This document shows, in pieces, positions 25,293 to 35,262 of a DNA stretch of 64,000 nucleotides. The notes beneath the pieces were generated by a model. It was not told the DNA's origin. It did not search any database and saw only the letters and a list, made by a program, of their open reading frames with translations. The DNA lies in contig NZ_RBJB01000002.1 in assembly GCF_003634635.1 (NCBI RefSeq), positions 310,001 to 374,000 of the forward strand. Reading direction: 5' to 3'. A program made the position numbers and the translations under genes. Source of the stretch: Marinobacter nauticus (GTDB lineage Bacteria > Pseudomonadota > Gammaproteobacteria > Pseudomonadales > Oleiphilaceae). How positions within the stretch are numbered: the first letter of the stretch is position 1; each line of letters opens with the position of its first letter.

Positions 25293-26243
25293 ATGAAAAC
25301 GCAAGAGTTGCAGCTGCTTTACATTTTCGACGCGATTATGACCGAGCGCTCTGTTACCCGTGCGGCAGATCGCCTGGCCATGACTCAACCGGCAGTTTCG
25401 AACGCCATCTCTCGGATGCGTCAGATTTGGAATGATCCGCTCTTCGTTCGGAAAGGTCGCAACATTGAGCCAACCTCGTATGCCCTGAGTCTCTGGGACC
25501 AGGTAGGGCATCATATGTTCGCTTTGACTAACGCGGTCAGCGCAACCCAGTTTGATCCGAGCACGTCAAACCGCACCTTTCGTGTTGCGGTCACGGATGT
25601 AATTGTAGAGATGATCTGGCGTCAATTGGTGCAGATGCTTGAAAGTGAAGCGCCTGGTGTTGATGTGCACGCGGTACCTTACACACCCGAAGGCACCCAC
25701 GCCGATCTGCGAGAAGCCCATGTTGACGTGGCGGTGGGCGTTTTATCTCAACACGATTACAGCCTCCGAAGTACCTGGCTTTTCGAGGGGGGCTACGTGC
25801 TCGCCATGCGCGCCGACCATCCGCTGGCCGGTCGACAGATCACCATGGAAGAATTCCTTGAGGCGCGGCATCTTCTGGTAAGTATGTCAGGCGATGCCCA
25901 TGGCTTCGTGGACAGCTATCTCGATCAAAAGGGTATGAGCCGCCGGATAGCGGCGACTGTTAATCATTTCTCAACAGTTCCGGCAGTACTCAGAGAAACG
26001 AACCTCATTGCTGCTGTCCCTGAATTGATCAGCCAGGATTGTGGTTTCGTGAACGGCCTATGGATGGGTGAGCTTCCCTTCGACGTCGATCCGACGAGTC
26101 TATACCTGATCTGGCACGCCCGTCATGACCGCGACCCCGGAGTCGTTTGGCTCCGGGAGAAGATGGAGAATCTGCTCCAGGAACGCTGGCATGACATTAT
26201 GGTCAATTCTCCCTGTGGACGGCACCAGCTGAAGGCTGTCTGA
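25293..26243 (+). CDS. LysR family transcriptional regulator (paralogue B)
   Basis: This 316-residue regulator is a close paralogue of the one at 6671-7624. Residues 1-68, covering the whole helix-turn-helix, are the same, whereas the effector domain differs at scattered positions (for example GMSRRIAATVNHFSTVP versus GCSRRIAATVNHFSIVP). At the DNA level synonymous changes are frequent, so the pair is an old duplication held constant by selection. An ATG at 25293 or a GTG one codon earlier can serve as start. It is convergent with the AraC gene. Confidence 0.85.
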   Translation: MKTQELQLLYIFDAIMTERSVTRAADRLAMTQPAVSNAISRMRQIWNDPLFVRKGRNIEPTSYALSLWDQVGHHMFALTNAVSATQFDPSTSNRTFRVAVTDVIVEMIWRQLVQMLESEAPGVDVHAVPYTPEGTHADLREAHVDVAVGVLSQHDYSLRSTWLFEGGYVLAMRADHPLAGRQITMEEFLEARHLLVSMSGDAHGFVDSYLDQKGMSRRIAATVNHFSTVPAVLRETNLIAAVPELISQDCGFVNGLWMGELPFDVDPTSLYLIWHARHDRDPGVVWLREKMENLLQERWHDIMVNSPCGRHQLKAV

Positions 26244-26257
26244 GTCGATGCAGCGTT

Positions 26258-27145
26258 TCAGGCGGTGGTTTGCAGCGCCATAGTTGCCGCTTGTGGTGGC
26301 TGCCCGTAAAATCGCTTGAACTCCCGGCTGAACTGGCTGGCGCTTTCGTAGCCAACCAGAGATGCGGCCTGGCTGACCTTCACACCCTGATCTGAAAGCA
26401 ACTCCCGGGCTCGGGTGAGCCGGATGCGTTTGATGTACTGGATGGGGGACTGCGCAGCCACCTGCCGAAAATTGCGGTGGAAGGTCGCCGGACTCATGTT
26501 GGCAAGAGCGGCCAGCTGTTCGACATCCAGCGGTTCCGAAAAGTGCGCGTGAACATGCTTGAGCACCGGCTCCAGTCGGGAAAGTTGAGTGTTGTGTCGC
26601 ACCAGATCCACCAGCGAGGCGCCGTTCGGGCCCCGGAGCGCGTGTAGCAACAGCTCCTTTTTCAGGCCCGGCCCGAGGGCCTTGGCCGCCAGCGGGTCAT
26701 TCAGCGCCTCGGCCAGCCGCACCACGCTGGCGTTGAAGGCGCGAGTGGCCGGAGCCACGTACAAGGTGTGCGCATTCAACGAAGGAGCGTTGGCGCCGCC
26801 GGTCTGCCGGCACTCATCAAAAATCCGCACCAGCTCATGCAATGCCGACAGATCCAGGTCCATGACCAGGGAGAGCAGGGGACCGTCGGGTGGCGTGATT
26901 GCCTCGCAGTCAGCGGGCGTGGGCAGGGTCAGCACCAGGTAGTTGTCGGGGTTGTACTCATACACCTGGTTGTCGAGAAACACCCGTTTGGTGCCCTGGG
27001 CCATGATAATGATGCCCTGGCTGTAACAGAGCGGTTCTCTGCCCGTGGTTTCGTTGCTTCGGTAGATCCCGACGCCCTCGATCGGTGTTGGGTTGTAGCC
27101 CTCGGTCGCTGCAAGTGGGGTCAGCAATTGGGCGAGTGTGGGCAT
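26258..27145 (-). CDS. yqhC: AraC family regulator, YqhC-like
   Basis: This 295-residue regulator has an AraC_N ligand domain (SQGIIIMAQGTKRVFLDNQVY) and two C-terminal helix-turn-helices (DVEQLAALANMSPATFHRNF; VSQAASLVGYESASQFSREF). It diverges from yqhD with 166 bp between starts, the same arrangement as E. coli yqhC-yqhD, where YqhC senses reactive aldehydes and activates yqhD. Function is inferred from domain type and synteny. Confidence 0.75.
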   Translation of the reverse strand: MPTLAQLLTPLAATEGYNPTPIEGVGIYRSNETTGREPLCYSQGIIIMAQGTKRVFLDNQVYEYNPDNYLVLTLPTPADCEAITPPDGPLLSLVMDLDLSALHELVRIFDECRQTGGANAPSLNAHTLYVAPATRAFNASVVRLAEALNDPLAAKALGPGLKKELLLHALRGPNGASLVDLVRHNTQLSRLEPVLKHVHAHFSEPLDVEQLAALANMSPATFHRNFRQVAAQSPIQYIKRIRLTRARELLSDQGVKVSQAASLVGYESASQFSREFKRFYGQPPQAATMALQTTA

Positions 27146-27311
27146 CGGTCGGTCTCCTGAATGGGGGAAGACGCCATCTTACCTGCGACGCTCTAAAATG
27201 CCTAGTCGTGTCGTTAATGATAGAAAAAGGCATGCCAATGATCGAAATGCCCATTCTGATCTGTCCTGTCGGCGATACAATCTCTTCACGCTTTGATGAG
27301 GAGAGAGGATT

Positions 27312-28475
27312 ATGCAAAATTTCGATTTCTACAACCCAACCCGCATCGTGTTCGGCAAAGACCGTCTGCAGGAACTGGATCAGCTCATTCCCAAGAATGC
27401 CCGTGTGCTGGTTCTGTACGGTGGCGGCAGCGTCAAGCGGTTCGGTACCCTGGATAAAGTGCTGGCCGGCCTGGGCGATCGGACGATGTTCGAGTTTGCC
27501 GGCATTGAGCCCAACCCGCGCTACGAAACCCTGATGGAAGCGGTGGATCTGGTTCGCCGGGAAAGTGTCGATTTCCTGCTGGCCGTTGGCGGTGGCTCGG
27601 TGATGGACGGAACCAAGTTCGTTGCCGCGGCTGCCCCGTTTGAGGGCGACGAGGAGAGCCTGCTGGGGCATGGCTTTGCCGGCCTTCCGGTGGAGCAGGC
27701 TCTGCCACTCGGTACCGTTGCCACCCTGCCGGCGACCGGTTCTGAAATGAACATGGGCGCCGTAGTCTCCCATAAGGGTGGGAAATGGCCGGTAATGAGC
27801 CCGCTGTTGTATCCGACGTTCTCGTTCCTGGACCCGTCGCTGACCTTTTCCCTGCCCACCAGGCAGGTCGCCAACGGCGTGGTCGACGCCTTCGTGCACG
27901 TGGTTGAACAGTATGTAACTTATCCGGTTAACGCGCAGATCCAAGACCGCACTGCTGAAGGTATTCTCAAGACCCTGATCGAGGTGGGCCCGGTCACCCT
28001 GGCCAACCCGGAGGACTACGATGCCCGTGCAAATCTGGTCTGGGCGGCTACCTCCGCGCTGAATGGCTACATTGGCGTGGGCGTTCCCCAGGATTGGAGT
28101 ACCCATATGATTGGGCACGAACTGACCGCCATGTTCGGCATCGATCACGGGCAGAGTCTCGCCATTATCCTGCCGTCGGTCTGGAAACTCCGTAAAGAGC
28201 AGAAGCGGGAAAAACTCCTGCAGTACGCCGAGCGAGTATGGGGCATTGTCGACGGCTCTGAGGAAGAGCGCATCAACCAGGCCATCGCCCAGACCAGAGC
28301 CTTTTTCGAAAGTCTGGGAGTTGCAACGCGACTGGATCAATACGGGGTCAAAGAAAATCAGGTGGCCGACATCGTCGAGGCGTTGAAAGCCCATGGTATG
28401 ACCGAGCTCTCGGAGCGGGGCGACATGACACCAGAGATCAGCCACCAGGTTTTGATCGATGCCTTCAGTGAGTGA
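27312..28475 (+). CDS. yqhD: Iron/zinc-containing alcohol dehydrogenase YqhD
   Basis: This 387-residue NADPH-dependent aldehyde reductase has the same length as E. coli YqhD and matches it throughout: FYNPTRIVFGKD, LAVGGGSVMDGTKF, LPATGSEMN, metal ligands in VVDAFVHVVEQY and in the HELTAMFGIDH block. It reduces short aldehydes such as acrolein and methylglyoxal-type compounds to alcohols. GAGAGGATT precedes the ATG. Control by the divergent YqhC-like regulator is likely. Confidence 0.92.
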   Translation: MQNFDFYNPTRIVFGKDRLQELDQLIPKNARVLVLYGGGSVKRFGTLDKVLAGLGDRTMFEFAGIEPNPRYETLMEAVDLVRRESVDFLLAVGGGSVMDGTKFVAAAAPFEGDEESLLGHGFAGLPVEQALPLGTVATLPATGSEMNMGAVVSHKGGKWPVMSPLLYPTFSFLDPSLTFSLPTRQVANGVVDAFVHVVEQYVTYPVNAQIQDRTAEGILKTLIEVGPVTLANPEDYDARANLVWAATSALNGYIGVGVPQDWSTHMIGHELTAMFGIDHGQSLAIILPSVWKLRKEQKREKLLQYAERVWGIVDGSEEERINQAIAQTRAFFESLGVATRLDQYGVKENQVADIVEALKAHGMTELSERGDMTPEISHQVLIDAFSE

Positions 28476-28539
28476 GAAATCCCGGAGCGTCGATCGATAA
28501 CCTGCCCGAAGTGAACGCTGTTCTGTATGATGCGAAGCC

Positions 28540-29271
28540 ATGAAGAACGCGCGATCAAAAATCCAACTGAAGAGTTACAGCGATCATGGGCAAACACACG
28601 CCCATGATCATCATCAGTTGGTGCTGCCCTTGGTGGGAAAACTTTCTCTGTCGGTAAATAGTCGGGCCGGGGAAGTGGCCGAGGGCAGAGCGGCGATCAT
28701 CGCCGCCGGTCAGGATCACGATTTCGAAGCCCGGGATGACAACCGGTTTGTGGTCGCAGACGTTCCAGATGGCTTGGCTCCGATGCTGGACCGTCTGCCC
28801 TGTTTCGTGCAGCTCGATGCCGGACTGGAGCATTACGTGCAGTTTCTCCATGCCCAGTTGCAACAGGGCGCGGAAGGCTCTCAGACTCAACACCAGATGT
28901 TGCTGTTGCTGATCCAGCTGCTGCATGAGCGCTTCGGAGACCGTTTACGGCTGGATCGTCGAGTGGACGTGGCGAAACGCTTCATCGACGAACATTACCA
29001 TCAGAAGATCACCGTCAATCAACTGGCCACCATCGCGCACCTGAGTGTGCGGCAACTGAACCAGCTGTTCCGGGAGCAGGTGGGCTTGACGCCCCATCAT
29101 TATCTGACCGAGTTGCGGATGCAGACGGCGTGGCAACTGCTCGAGCGGGGTGACCTGTCGATCCAGCACATCGCCGACGCCGTGGGCTATAGCTCACTGT
29201 CAGCCTTCAGTGATCGATTCGCCCAACATTTCGGGCACTCTCCCAGTCATTTTCGCCGACTTTCTAAATAA
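28540..29271 (+). CDS. AraC family regulator with cupin-like sensor domain
   Basis: This 243-residue regulator has a His-rich N-terminus typical of AraC-type cupin sensors (HGQTHAHDHHQLVLPLVGK) and a C-terminal double helix-turn-helix (ITVNQLATIAHLSVRQLNQLF; IQHIADAVGYSSLSAFSDRF). It precedes a DMT exporter gene on the same strand and probably regulates it, a common pairing in proteobacteria. The histidine cluster may bind a metal or a small ligand. Confidence 0.82.
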   Translation: MKNARSKIQLKSYSDHGQTHAHDHHQLVLPLVGKLSLSVNSRAGEVAEGRAAIIAAGQDHDFEARDDNRFVVADVPDGLAPMLDRLPCFVQLDAGLEHYVQFLHAQLQQGAEGSQTQHQMLLLLIQLLHERFGDRLRLDRRVDVAKRFIDEHYHQKITVNQLATIAHLSVRQLNQLFREQVGLTPHHYLTELRMQTAWQLLERGDLSIQHIADAVGYSSLSAFSDRFAQHFGHSPSHFRRLSK

Positions 29272-29359
29272 CTGTTCCGAATTCTGAAAGCCTGTCCATC
29301 ACCGGCTCAATAAGCTGTTGCGTCTGAACTGATTGATCTCTGACTGAGAGGGCGCAACT

Positions 29360-30259
29360 ATGACCGCGGCATCCGCCACCTGGATTGGCTCAATTTCGGT
29401 GCTTTTATGGGGCACCCTGGCTCTGCTGACCAAGCTTACCGGCGGGCAGATCCCGGAATTTCAACTCATGGCCATGACCTTTACACTGGCTTTTGCACTG
29501 ATGTGTGTCCGCTGGTTTAAGGACGGGCACACCGGCATCCGCTTCGCGAAGCAATCCACCTTTGCCTGGGCCATCGGTGTGATGGGCCTGTTCGGCTATC
29601 ACTTCGCCTACTTCAAGGCCATGACCCTGGCACCGGCGGTCGAGGTCAGCCTGCTGGCCTATCTCTGGCCGCTGTTCATTGTCCTGTTTTCGGCGCTCTT
29701 GCCGGGCGAGTCCTTGCGGGCACAGCACGTCGCCGGGGCGGTGATATCACTGGTTGGCTGCTGGTTGCTGATCGGTCGGAACAGCGGCGGCTTCAGTGCC
29801 CAGAATCTGGACGGCTACTTGGTGGCGTTCGCCTGCGCCTTGATCTGGTCGTCCTATTCGGTGCTCAGCCGTCTGGTAAAATCTGTGCCTACCGATGCTG
29901 TTGGCTGGTTCTGTGGTGTTACCGCGGTCCTGGCTTGGATGTGCCACCTGATGTGGGAGCAAACGGTGTGGCCGGATGGCGCAAGCCAATGGGTCGGAGT
30001 GGTCGGCCTCGGCCTTGGTCCCGTGGGCATCGCCTTTTTCACCTGGGATTACGGGGTAAAACACGGGAACATCCAGCTGCTGGGAACACTTGCATACAGC
30101 GCACCTCTCATTTCGGTCATCTTGCTCATCGTTTTTGGCTTCGGCGAGGCAACCATGGCCGTTGCGGGCGCCAGCACGTTGATTGTGTCCGGATCACTGG
30201 TAGCTGGAAAAACCCGAAACACAGAGACTGCCAAAACTGTAAATTACGAAGCTGTGTAA
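29360..30259 (+). CDS. DMT superfamily (EamA) exporter
   Basis: This 299-residue inner-membrane protein has ten predicted helices. It resembles the YddG-type aromatic amino acid exporters (FGYHFAYFKAMTLAPAVEV, AYLWPLFIVLFSALLPGE, GPVGIAFFTWDYGVKHG). It lies 88 bp after the AraC gene and 16 bp before csaA on the same strand. Export of amino acids is inferred from the family only. Confidence 0.8.
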   Translation: MTAASATWIGSISVLLWGTLALLTKLTGGQIPEFQLMAMTFTLAFALMCVRWFKDGHTGIRFAKQSTFAWAIGVMGLFGYHFAYFKAMTLAPAVEVSLLAYLWPLFIVLFSALLPGESLRAQHVAGAVISLVGCWLLIGRNSGGFSAQNLDGYLVAFACALIWSSYSVLSRLVKSVPTDAVGWFCGVTAVLAWMCHLMWEQTVWPDGASQWVGVVGLGLGPVGIAFFTWDYGVKHGNIQLLGTLAYSAPLISVILLIVFGFGEATMAVAGASTLIVSGSLVAGKTRNTETAKTVNYEAV

Positions 30260-30275
30260 CTACGGAGGATGAAGA

Positions 30276-30608
30276 ATGATTTCCTGGGAAGATTTTGAAA
30301 AAGTGGAATTACGGGTTGGCACCATTGTCGAAGTTCAGCCGTTCCCTGAAGCCAGAAAACCGGCCTACAAACTGAAAGTGGACTTTGGCCCGGAAATTGG
30401 TGTGCGAAAATCCAGTGCCCAGATTACGGAGCTGTATTCTAAGGAGGGCCTGCTGGGCAAGCAGGTATTGGCTGTCACGAACTTCCCTCCGAAGCAGATC
30501 GGTCCGTTTGTCTCTGAATGTCTCGTAACCGGATTCAAAACCGAAGCAGGCGTGGTAACTCTGGTAAGCCCTGATTCTGAGGTCGAGAATGGGCAACGGC
30601 TGTTTTAA
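30276..30608 (+). CDS. csaA: tRNA-binding protein CsaA
   Basis: This 110-residue protein is a single tRNA-binding (OB-fold, EMAP-like) domain matching CsaA from end to end: FEKVELRVGTIVEV, DFGPEIGVRKSSAQIT, GKQVLAVTNFPPKQIGPF. CsaA has chaperone-like and tRNA-binding activity. GGAGGATGAAG precedes the ATG. It is co-oriented with the exporter gene, 16 bp away, and likely cotranscribed. Confidence 0.92.
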   Translation: MISWEDFEKVELRVGTIVEVQPFPEARKPAYKLKVDFGPEIGVRKSSAQITELYSKEGLLGKQVLAVTNFPPKQIGPFVSECLVTGFKTEAGVVTLVSPDSEVENGQRLF

Positions 30609-30726
30609 TCTAAAGACTGCCGTTCGCTGCGTCCCCGTGCCTTCTCTCTTACAAAATCGATCAGCGCCCTGACTCTGAGGGCGTTTTGGCTCTCCAAATC
30701 CCCCTCCTGCATAAATCCTGAGCATT

Positions 30727-30738
30727 ATCACCGGTGAT
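30727..30738. promoter_or_regulatory. Palindrome upstream of the MexEF-type operon
   Basis: ATCACCGGTGAT is a perfect 12-bp palindrome about 150 bp before the adaptor gene, in the 276-bp gap after csaA. It could be the operator of an unlinked regulator of the pump. Confidence 0.35.
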
Positions 30739-30809
30739 GATGAGTGCAATACCGCATGGTGATTATTTTTAGCGTGCTCCAGCAAAGATAATTCCCGCCA
30801 CGAACCACT

Positions 30810-30845
30810 CCGGCGCGGGTCTCATGACCAATCTGTCCGCGCCGG
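30810..30845 (+). other. Leader hairpin upstream of the efflux adaptor gene
   Basis: CCGGCGCGG and CCGCGCCGG form a perfect 9-bp GC-rich stem with an 18-nt loop, ending 39 bp before the adaptor ATG. It has no T tract. It may shape the 5' leader of the mRNA or be a protein site. Confidence 0.35.
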
Positions 30846-30884
30846 CGCCGAAGTCCCCATCATGAACGATTAAGGATTTAGTCC

Positions 30885-32060
30885 ATGACTTATCGAATTC
30901 TTGCCGTGCTCAGCGCGGCCGTGTTTGTTCTTGCCGGCTGCGAAAGCGCAGCTCAGGGCACCGCGAGCCAGCCGGAGCCGCCTTCGGTAGAGGTGGTTGC
31001 CGCCGCCAGTGCCCAGGTTCAGCCCCAGAAAACCTACACCACCCGTATTGAGGCACCGGAAAACGTGGAGCTGCGGCCCCGACTATCCGGTGTGGTTGAT
31101 GAGGTGCACTTTGTTGAGGGGCAGAAGGTGAGCAAAGGCGACATCCTGTTCCAGCTGGATGATCGCCACCTTACAGCCCGAGTGGAACAGCTGAATGCCG
31201 AACTGGCCCGGGCAGAAGCAGCCCTCTATCAGGCCAAGGCGGAAGCTGCACGGGCAGGGCGCCTGCTGCGCAGCAACGCCATCTCCGAAGAACAGGCTGA
31301 GCTAAGAGATTCCGCGCGCCAGCAGGCCGAGGCCGAGGTTTCCTCTCTCAACGCCCAGCTCAAGGAGGCGGAACTGCAGCTGAGCTATGCCACGATCCGT
31401 TCGCCAATCGACGGGGTTATCTCCCGGGCCAACATTACTGCGGGAAATACCGTGACCGCGAACCAAAGCCGGTTGACCACCATCGCCTCGAATCAGGACC
31501 GATATGCGTACTTCGATATGGATGAGGGAACCTGGTATCGATTCTTCCGCGCCCGCGATCGCGCGCTGGGCTCGCCGGTGCGTATTCAGCTAACCGGAGA
31601 ACAGGACTTCCCCCATGTGGGCGAGATTGACTTCGTCGATAACGCCATCGATACCAACACGGGCACCCTGCGTCTGCGTGCGGTATTGGCCGATTCCGGA
31701 GAGGCTCTGGTACCGGGTGCCTTTGCCCGGGTGAAGATTGCTGTGGCCGCAACCGAGCAGAAGATCATGGTTCCTGATCGGGCTATCGCAACCGATCTCG
31801 ACAGCCGCTTTGTGCTGACGGTCAACGAGCAGGGCGAGACTAACTACACGCCGATAACCGTCGGTGAGCGTTTCGGCAGCTTCCGTGTGGTCGAGCAGGG
31901 CATTGCCGAAGGCGATGTGGTGGTGGCGAACGGGACGGCCAAGGTAGGTCCTGGCATGACCATCGCTCCGGTTATGCTGTCAGAAGCACCGTCCGACGTG
32001 GCCTTCACACTTGAAGAACACGCACCGGAAGTTCAGCAGACCGCTGGCGTAAAGTTCTGA
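30885..32060 (+). CDS. mexE: RND efflux periplasmic adaptor (MexE-like)
   Basis: This 391-residue membrane-fusion protein has a lipoprotein signal with VLAGC, two lipoyl half-motifs (LRPRLSGVVDEVHFVEGQKV and SPIDGVISRANITAGN) flanking a long alpha-hairpin, and the beta-barrel region. It links the inner-membrane pump to the outer-membrane channel. AAGGA precedes the ATG. It is first in a three-gene operon. Confidence 0.8.
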   Translation: MTYRILAVLSAAVFVLAGCESAAQGTASQPEPPSVEVVAAASAQVQPQKTYTTRIEAPENVELRPRLSGVVDEVHFVEGQKVSKGDILFQLDDRHLTARVEQLNAELARAEAALYQAKAEAARAGRLLRSNAISEEQAELRDSARQQAEAEVSSLNAQLKEAELQLSYATIRSPIDGVISRANITAGNTVTANQSRLTTIASNQDRYAYFDMDEGTWYRFFRARDRALGSPVRIQLTGEQDFPHVGEIDFVDNAIDTNTGTLRLRAVLADSGEALVPGAFARVKIAVAATEQKIMVPDRAIATDLDSRFVLTVNEQGETNYTPITVGERFGSFRVVEQGIAEGDVVVANGTAKVGPGMTIAPVMLSEAPSDVAFTLEEHAPEVQQTAGVKF

Positions 32061-32070
32061 GGCCCGAACG

Positions 32071-35000
32071 ATGAAATTTCCCCATTTTTTTATCGACCGG
32101 CCAATATTCGCCTCCATGCTATCCCTGATCATTCTGATCGGGGGTGGCATCTCTCTGTTCCAGTTGCCGATCAGTGAGTATCCGGAAGTGGTGCCGCCCA
32201 CGGTGGTGGTCACAGCCAACTACCCGGGCGCAAACCCGAAGGTGATTGCAGAAACGGTCGCCTCACCGATTGAGGATGAGATCAACGGCGTGGAGAACAT
32301 GCTGTATATGTCGTCCCAGGCAACGGCCGATGGCCGTATGACCCTGACGGTAACGTTTGCGCTGGGTACTGATCTCGACAAAGCGCAGGTTCAGGTCCAG
32401 AACCGGGTTGATATTGCTTTGCCCCGTTTGCCGGAAGAGGTGCAGCGCCTGGGTGTGGTGACTGAGAAATCATCCCCGAACCTGAGCATGGTTGTTCACG
32501 TTCACTCTCCGGATGAGAGCCGGGACATTACCTATCTGGCCAACTACGCCGAGCTGAATCTGAAAGATGAACTCTCCCGCCTGGGCGGCGTTGGCGACGT
32601 TCAGTTGTTCGGTGGCGGTGAATTTGCGGTCCGTCTCTGGCTGCAGCCGGATGAACTGGCCGCCCGGAATCTCAACGCCTCGGATGTGGTGAACGCTGTC
32701 CGTGCCCAGAATCGCCAGATTGCAGCCGGTACACTTGGTGCACAGCCTGCACCGAACGACAATCAGTTCCAGTTGATGCTGAACGTCCGCGGACGCCTGA
32801 CCTCGTTGGATGAGTTTCGGGACATTGTTCTGAAAATCGGTGACAACGGAGCTATCACGCGTCTCTCTGACGTTGCGAGAGTCGAGCTGGGCCAGAACAC
32901 CTACGCCCTTGAAGCGGGTCTCGATGGGAAGCCGGCGGTTGCCATGCCGATTTTCCAGCGCCCGGGGGCTAACGCCATTCAGCTTTCCGACGATGTTCGG
33001 TCAACCATGGCGCGGTTGTCGCAGGATTTCCCGCAGGGCGTTGAGTATGAAATCGCTTACGACCCGACTGTGTTTGTTCGCGGGTCCATCGACGCGGTCA
33101 TCACCACCTTGTTGGAAGCGATTCTACTGGTTGTGCTGGTCGTGGTGTTGTTCCTGCAAACCTGGAGGGCGTCCATTATTCCGCTCGTTGCGGTGCCTGT
33201 ATCACTGGTGGGCACCTTCGCCGTGATGCAGTGGTTGGGCGTTTCCATCAACACGCTGTCGCTGTTCGGAATGGTGCTGGCGATCGGTATCGTGGTTGAT
33301 GACGCCATCGTGGTGGTCGAGAACGTGGAGCGGAACATTCACCGGGGGCTCTCGCCTCGTGAAGCCACCAAAGTGGCCATGAACGAGGTAACCGGCCCGA
33401 TCATTGCCATTGCACTGGTGTTGTGTGCGGTCTTCATTCCGACGGCCTTCATTTCTGGTCTTTCCGGTCAGTTTTACAAGCAGTTCGCATTGACCATCAC
33501 GATTTCAACGGTGATCTCCGCTTTGAACTCGCTGACCCTGTCGCCGGCGTTGTCCGCGCTGCTTCTCAAGGGCCACGACGAGAAGCCCGACCGGCTTTCC
33601 CGGGTTCTGGAAAAGGTGTTTGGTCGCTTTGTGTTCCGCCCGTTCAACCGGTTCTTTGACCGCACAGGTAATGCCTATGAAGTTCTGGTCAAGAAGCTGA
33701 TCCGCTACAGCGCCATCGTTGGCGTGGTGTATGTGGGATTGACCGTTTTCGCCGGTGGCCTGTTCAACGCGGTACCGGGTGGTTTCATTCCGCAGCAGGA
33801 CAAACAATACCTGGTCGCAGTTGCCCAGCTGCCGGATGCGGCTAGCCTTGACCGGACCGTGGACGTGGTCAACGAAATGCAGCAGATCGCGCTGGAGACC
33901 GAGGGTGTGGCAAACACCATTGCGTTCCCTGGCCTTTCGGTGAATGGTTTCACCAACAGCCCGAACAGCGGCATCGTGTTCCTGCCGTTGACCGATTTTA
34001 CCGAACGCACGTCTCCGGAGCTCAGTGCGGGGGCGATTGCAGGCAAGTTGAACGGCGCGTTTTCAGGCATTGACGAAGGGTTTGTGGCGGTGTTCCCACC
34101 ACCACCGATCCTGGGCCTGGGCACCACGGGTGGCTTCAAACTGCAGATCGAAGATCGAAGCAGCAAAGGCTTTGAAGCCTTGTTTGATACCCTGCAAACC
34201 ACCATCAACGAAGCTCGCAAGCATCCGGCACTGACGGGTCTATACTCCAGCTTCCGGGTTCAGGTACCCCAGTTTGACCTGGATATCGATCGGGAGCGTG
34301 CGATGCTGCTGGGCATTCCGCTGGAGTCCGTGTTCGACACACTGCAGGTGTATCTGGGGTCGGTGTACGTCAATGACGTGAACATGTTCGGCAGTACCTA
34401 TCAGGTGATTGCCCAGGCCGAGTCCGACAAGCGCCTTGATCCGGAGCACATTCTGAATCTGAAGGTTCGCAACCAGCGGGGCCAGATGATCCCGCTGTCC
34501 GCGGTGATGAGTGTCGAATCGACCATCGGCCCGGACCGTGTGATGCGTTACAACGGCTATCCAACGGCTGAACTCAATGGCTCTCCGGCCCCGGGCTTCA
34601 GTTCGGACCAGGCTCAGGCTGCTATCGAAGAGGTTCTCGCACAGACTCTGCCCGAGGGCATGGCGTTTGAGTGGACCGAGGTGACTTATCAGCAAAAACT
34701 CGCTGGCAACACCATGGTCTATGTGTTCCCACTGGTTATCTTGCTGGTTTTCATCGTACTGGCGGCTCAATACGAAAGCCTGCGACTGCCGTTTGCCATC
34801 ATTCTGATTGTGCCGATGACCTTGCTGTCAGCTCTGGCCGGGGTCTGGCTGACTGATGGTGACAACAACATGTTCACCCAGATTGGCCTGATTGTTCTGG
34901 TGGCATTGGCGAGTAAAAACGCCATCCTGATGGTCGAGTTCGCCCGTGACCTCAACCTCCAGGGACGCAGTCATTATCAGGCCATCGTAGAGGCGTGTCG

Positions 35001-35262
35001 TTTGCGTTTACGGCCTATTCTGATGACCTCGATTGCCTTCACTGCAGGCGTGGTACCGCTGGTTCTTGCGAGCGGAGCCGGTGCGGAGATGCGTCACGCT
35101 ATGGGCATAGCGGTGTTTTCGGGAATGATAGGTGTCACCGTGTTCGGCCTGCTTTTCACCCCGGTATTTTACGCGGTGATTCAGCGTGCGAAGGCCGATA
35201 CCGAGGCGCCTGCCAACGCCAAGGCAATCCCTGAACAGATCACGGAGAACGACCATGCTTAA
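32071..35262 (+). CDS. mexF: RND efflux transporter, MexF-like (HAE1 family)
   Basis: This 1063-residue proton-driven pump matches MexF closely: SLFQLPISEYPEVVPPTVVV, YMSSQATADGRMTLT, and the membrane proton-relay motif GIVVDDAIVVVENVERN with paired aspartates in helix 4. It has 12 membrane helices and two large periplasmic loops. MexF-type pumps export chloramphenicol, quinolones and other aromatic compounds. The last 8 bases overlap the outer-membrane gene. Confidence 0.88.
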   Translation: MKFPHFFIDRPIFASMLSLIILIGGGISLFQLPISEYPEVVPPTVVVTANYPGANPKVIAETVASPIEDEINGVENMLYMSSQATADGRMTLTVTFALGTDLDKAQVQVQNRVDIALPRLPEEVQRLGVVTEKSSPNLSMVVHVHSPDESRDITYLANYAELNLKDELSRLGGVGDVQLFGGGEFAVRLWLQPDELAARNLNASDVVNAVRAQNRQIAAGTLGAQPAPNDNQFQLMLNVRGRLTSLDEFRDIVLKIGDNGAITRLSDVARVELGQNTYALEAGLDGKPAVAMPIFQRPGANAIQLSDDVRSTMARLSQDFPQGVEYEIAYDPTVFVRGSIDAVITTLLEAILLVVLVVVLFLQTWRASIIPLVAVPVSLVGTFAVMQWLGVSINTLSLFGMVLAIGIVVDDAIVVVENVERNIHRGLSPREATKVAMNEVTGPIIAIALVLCAVFIPTAFISGLSGQFYKQFALTITISTVISALNSLTLSPALSALLLKGHDEKPDRLSRVLEKVFGRFVFRPFNRFFDRTGNAYEVLVKKLIRYSAIVGVVYVGLTVFAGGLFNAVPGGFIPQQDKQYLVAVAQLPDAASLDRTVDVVNEMQQIALETEGVANTIAFPGLSVNGFTNSPNSGIVFLPLTDFTERTSPELSAGAIAGKLNGAFSGIDEGFVAVFPPPPILGLGTTGGFKLQIEDRSSKGFEALFDTLQTTINEARKHPALTGLYSSFRVQVPQFDLDIDRERAMLLGIPLESVFDTLQVYLGSVYVNDVNMFGSTYQVIAQAESDKRLDPEHILNLKVRNQRGQMIPLSAVMSVESTIGPDRVMRYNGYPTAELNGSPAPGFSSDQAQAAIEEVLAQTLPEGMAFEWTEVTYQQKLAGNTMVYVFPLVILLVFIVLAAQYESLRLPFAIILIVPMTLLSALAGVWLTDGDNNMFTQIGLIVLVALASKNAILMVEFARDLNLQGRSHYQAIVEACRLRLRPILMTSIAFTAGVVPLVLASGAGAEMRHAMGIAVFSGMIGVTVFGLLFTPVFYAVIQRAKADTEAPANAKAIPEQITENDHA

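Noticed and set aside
26958..28541. 527-codon open frame on the minus strand
   Set aside because: It is entirely antisense to yqhD and the start of yqhC, has no family features, and arises from codon bias in high-GC genes.
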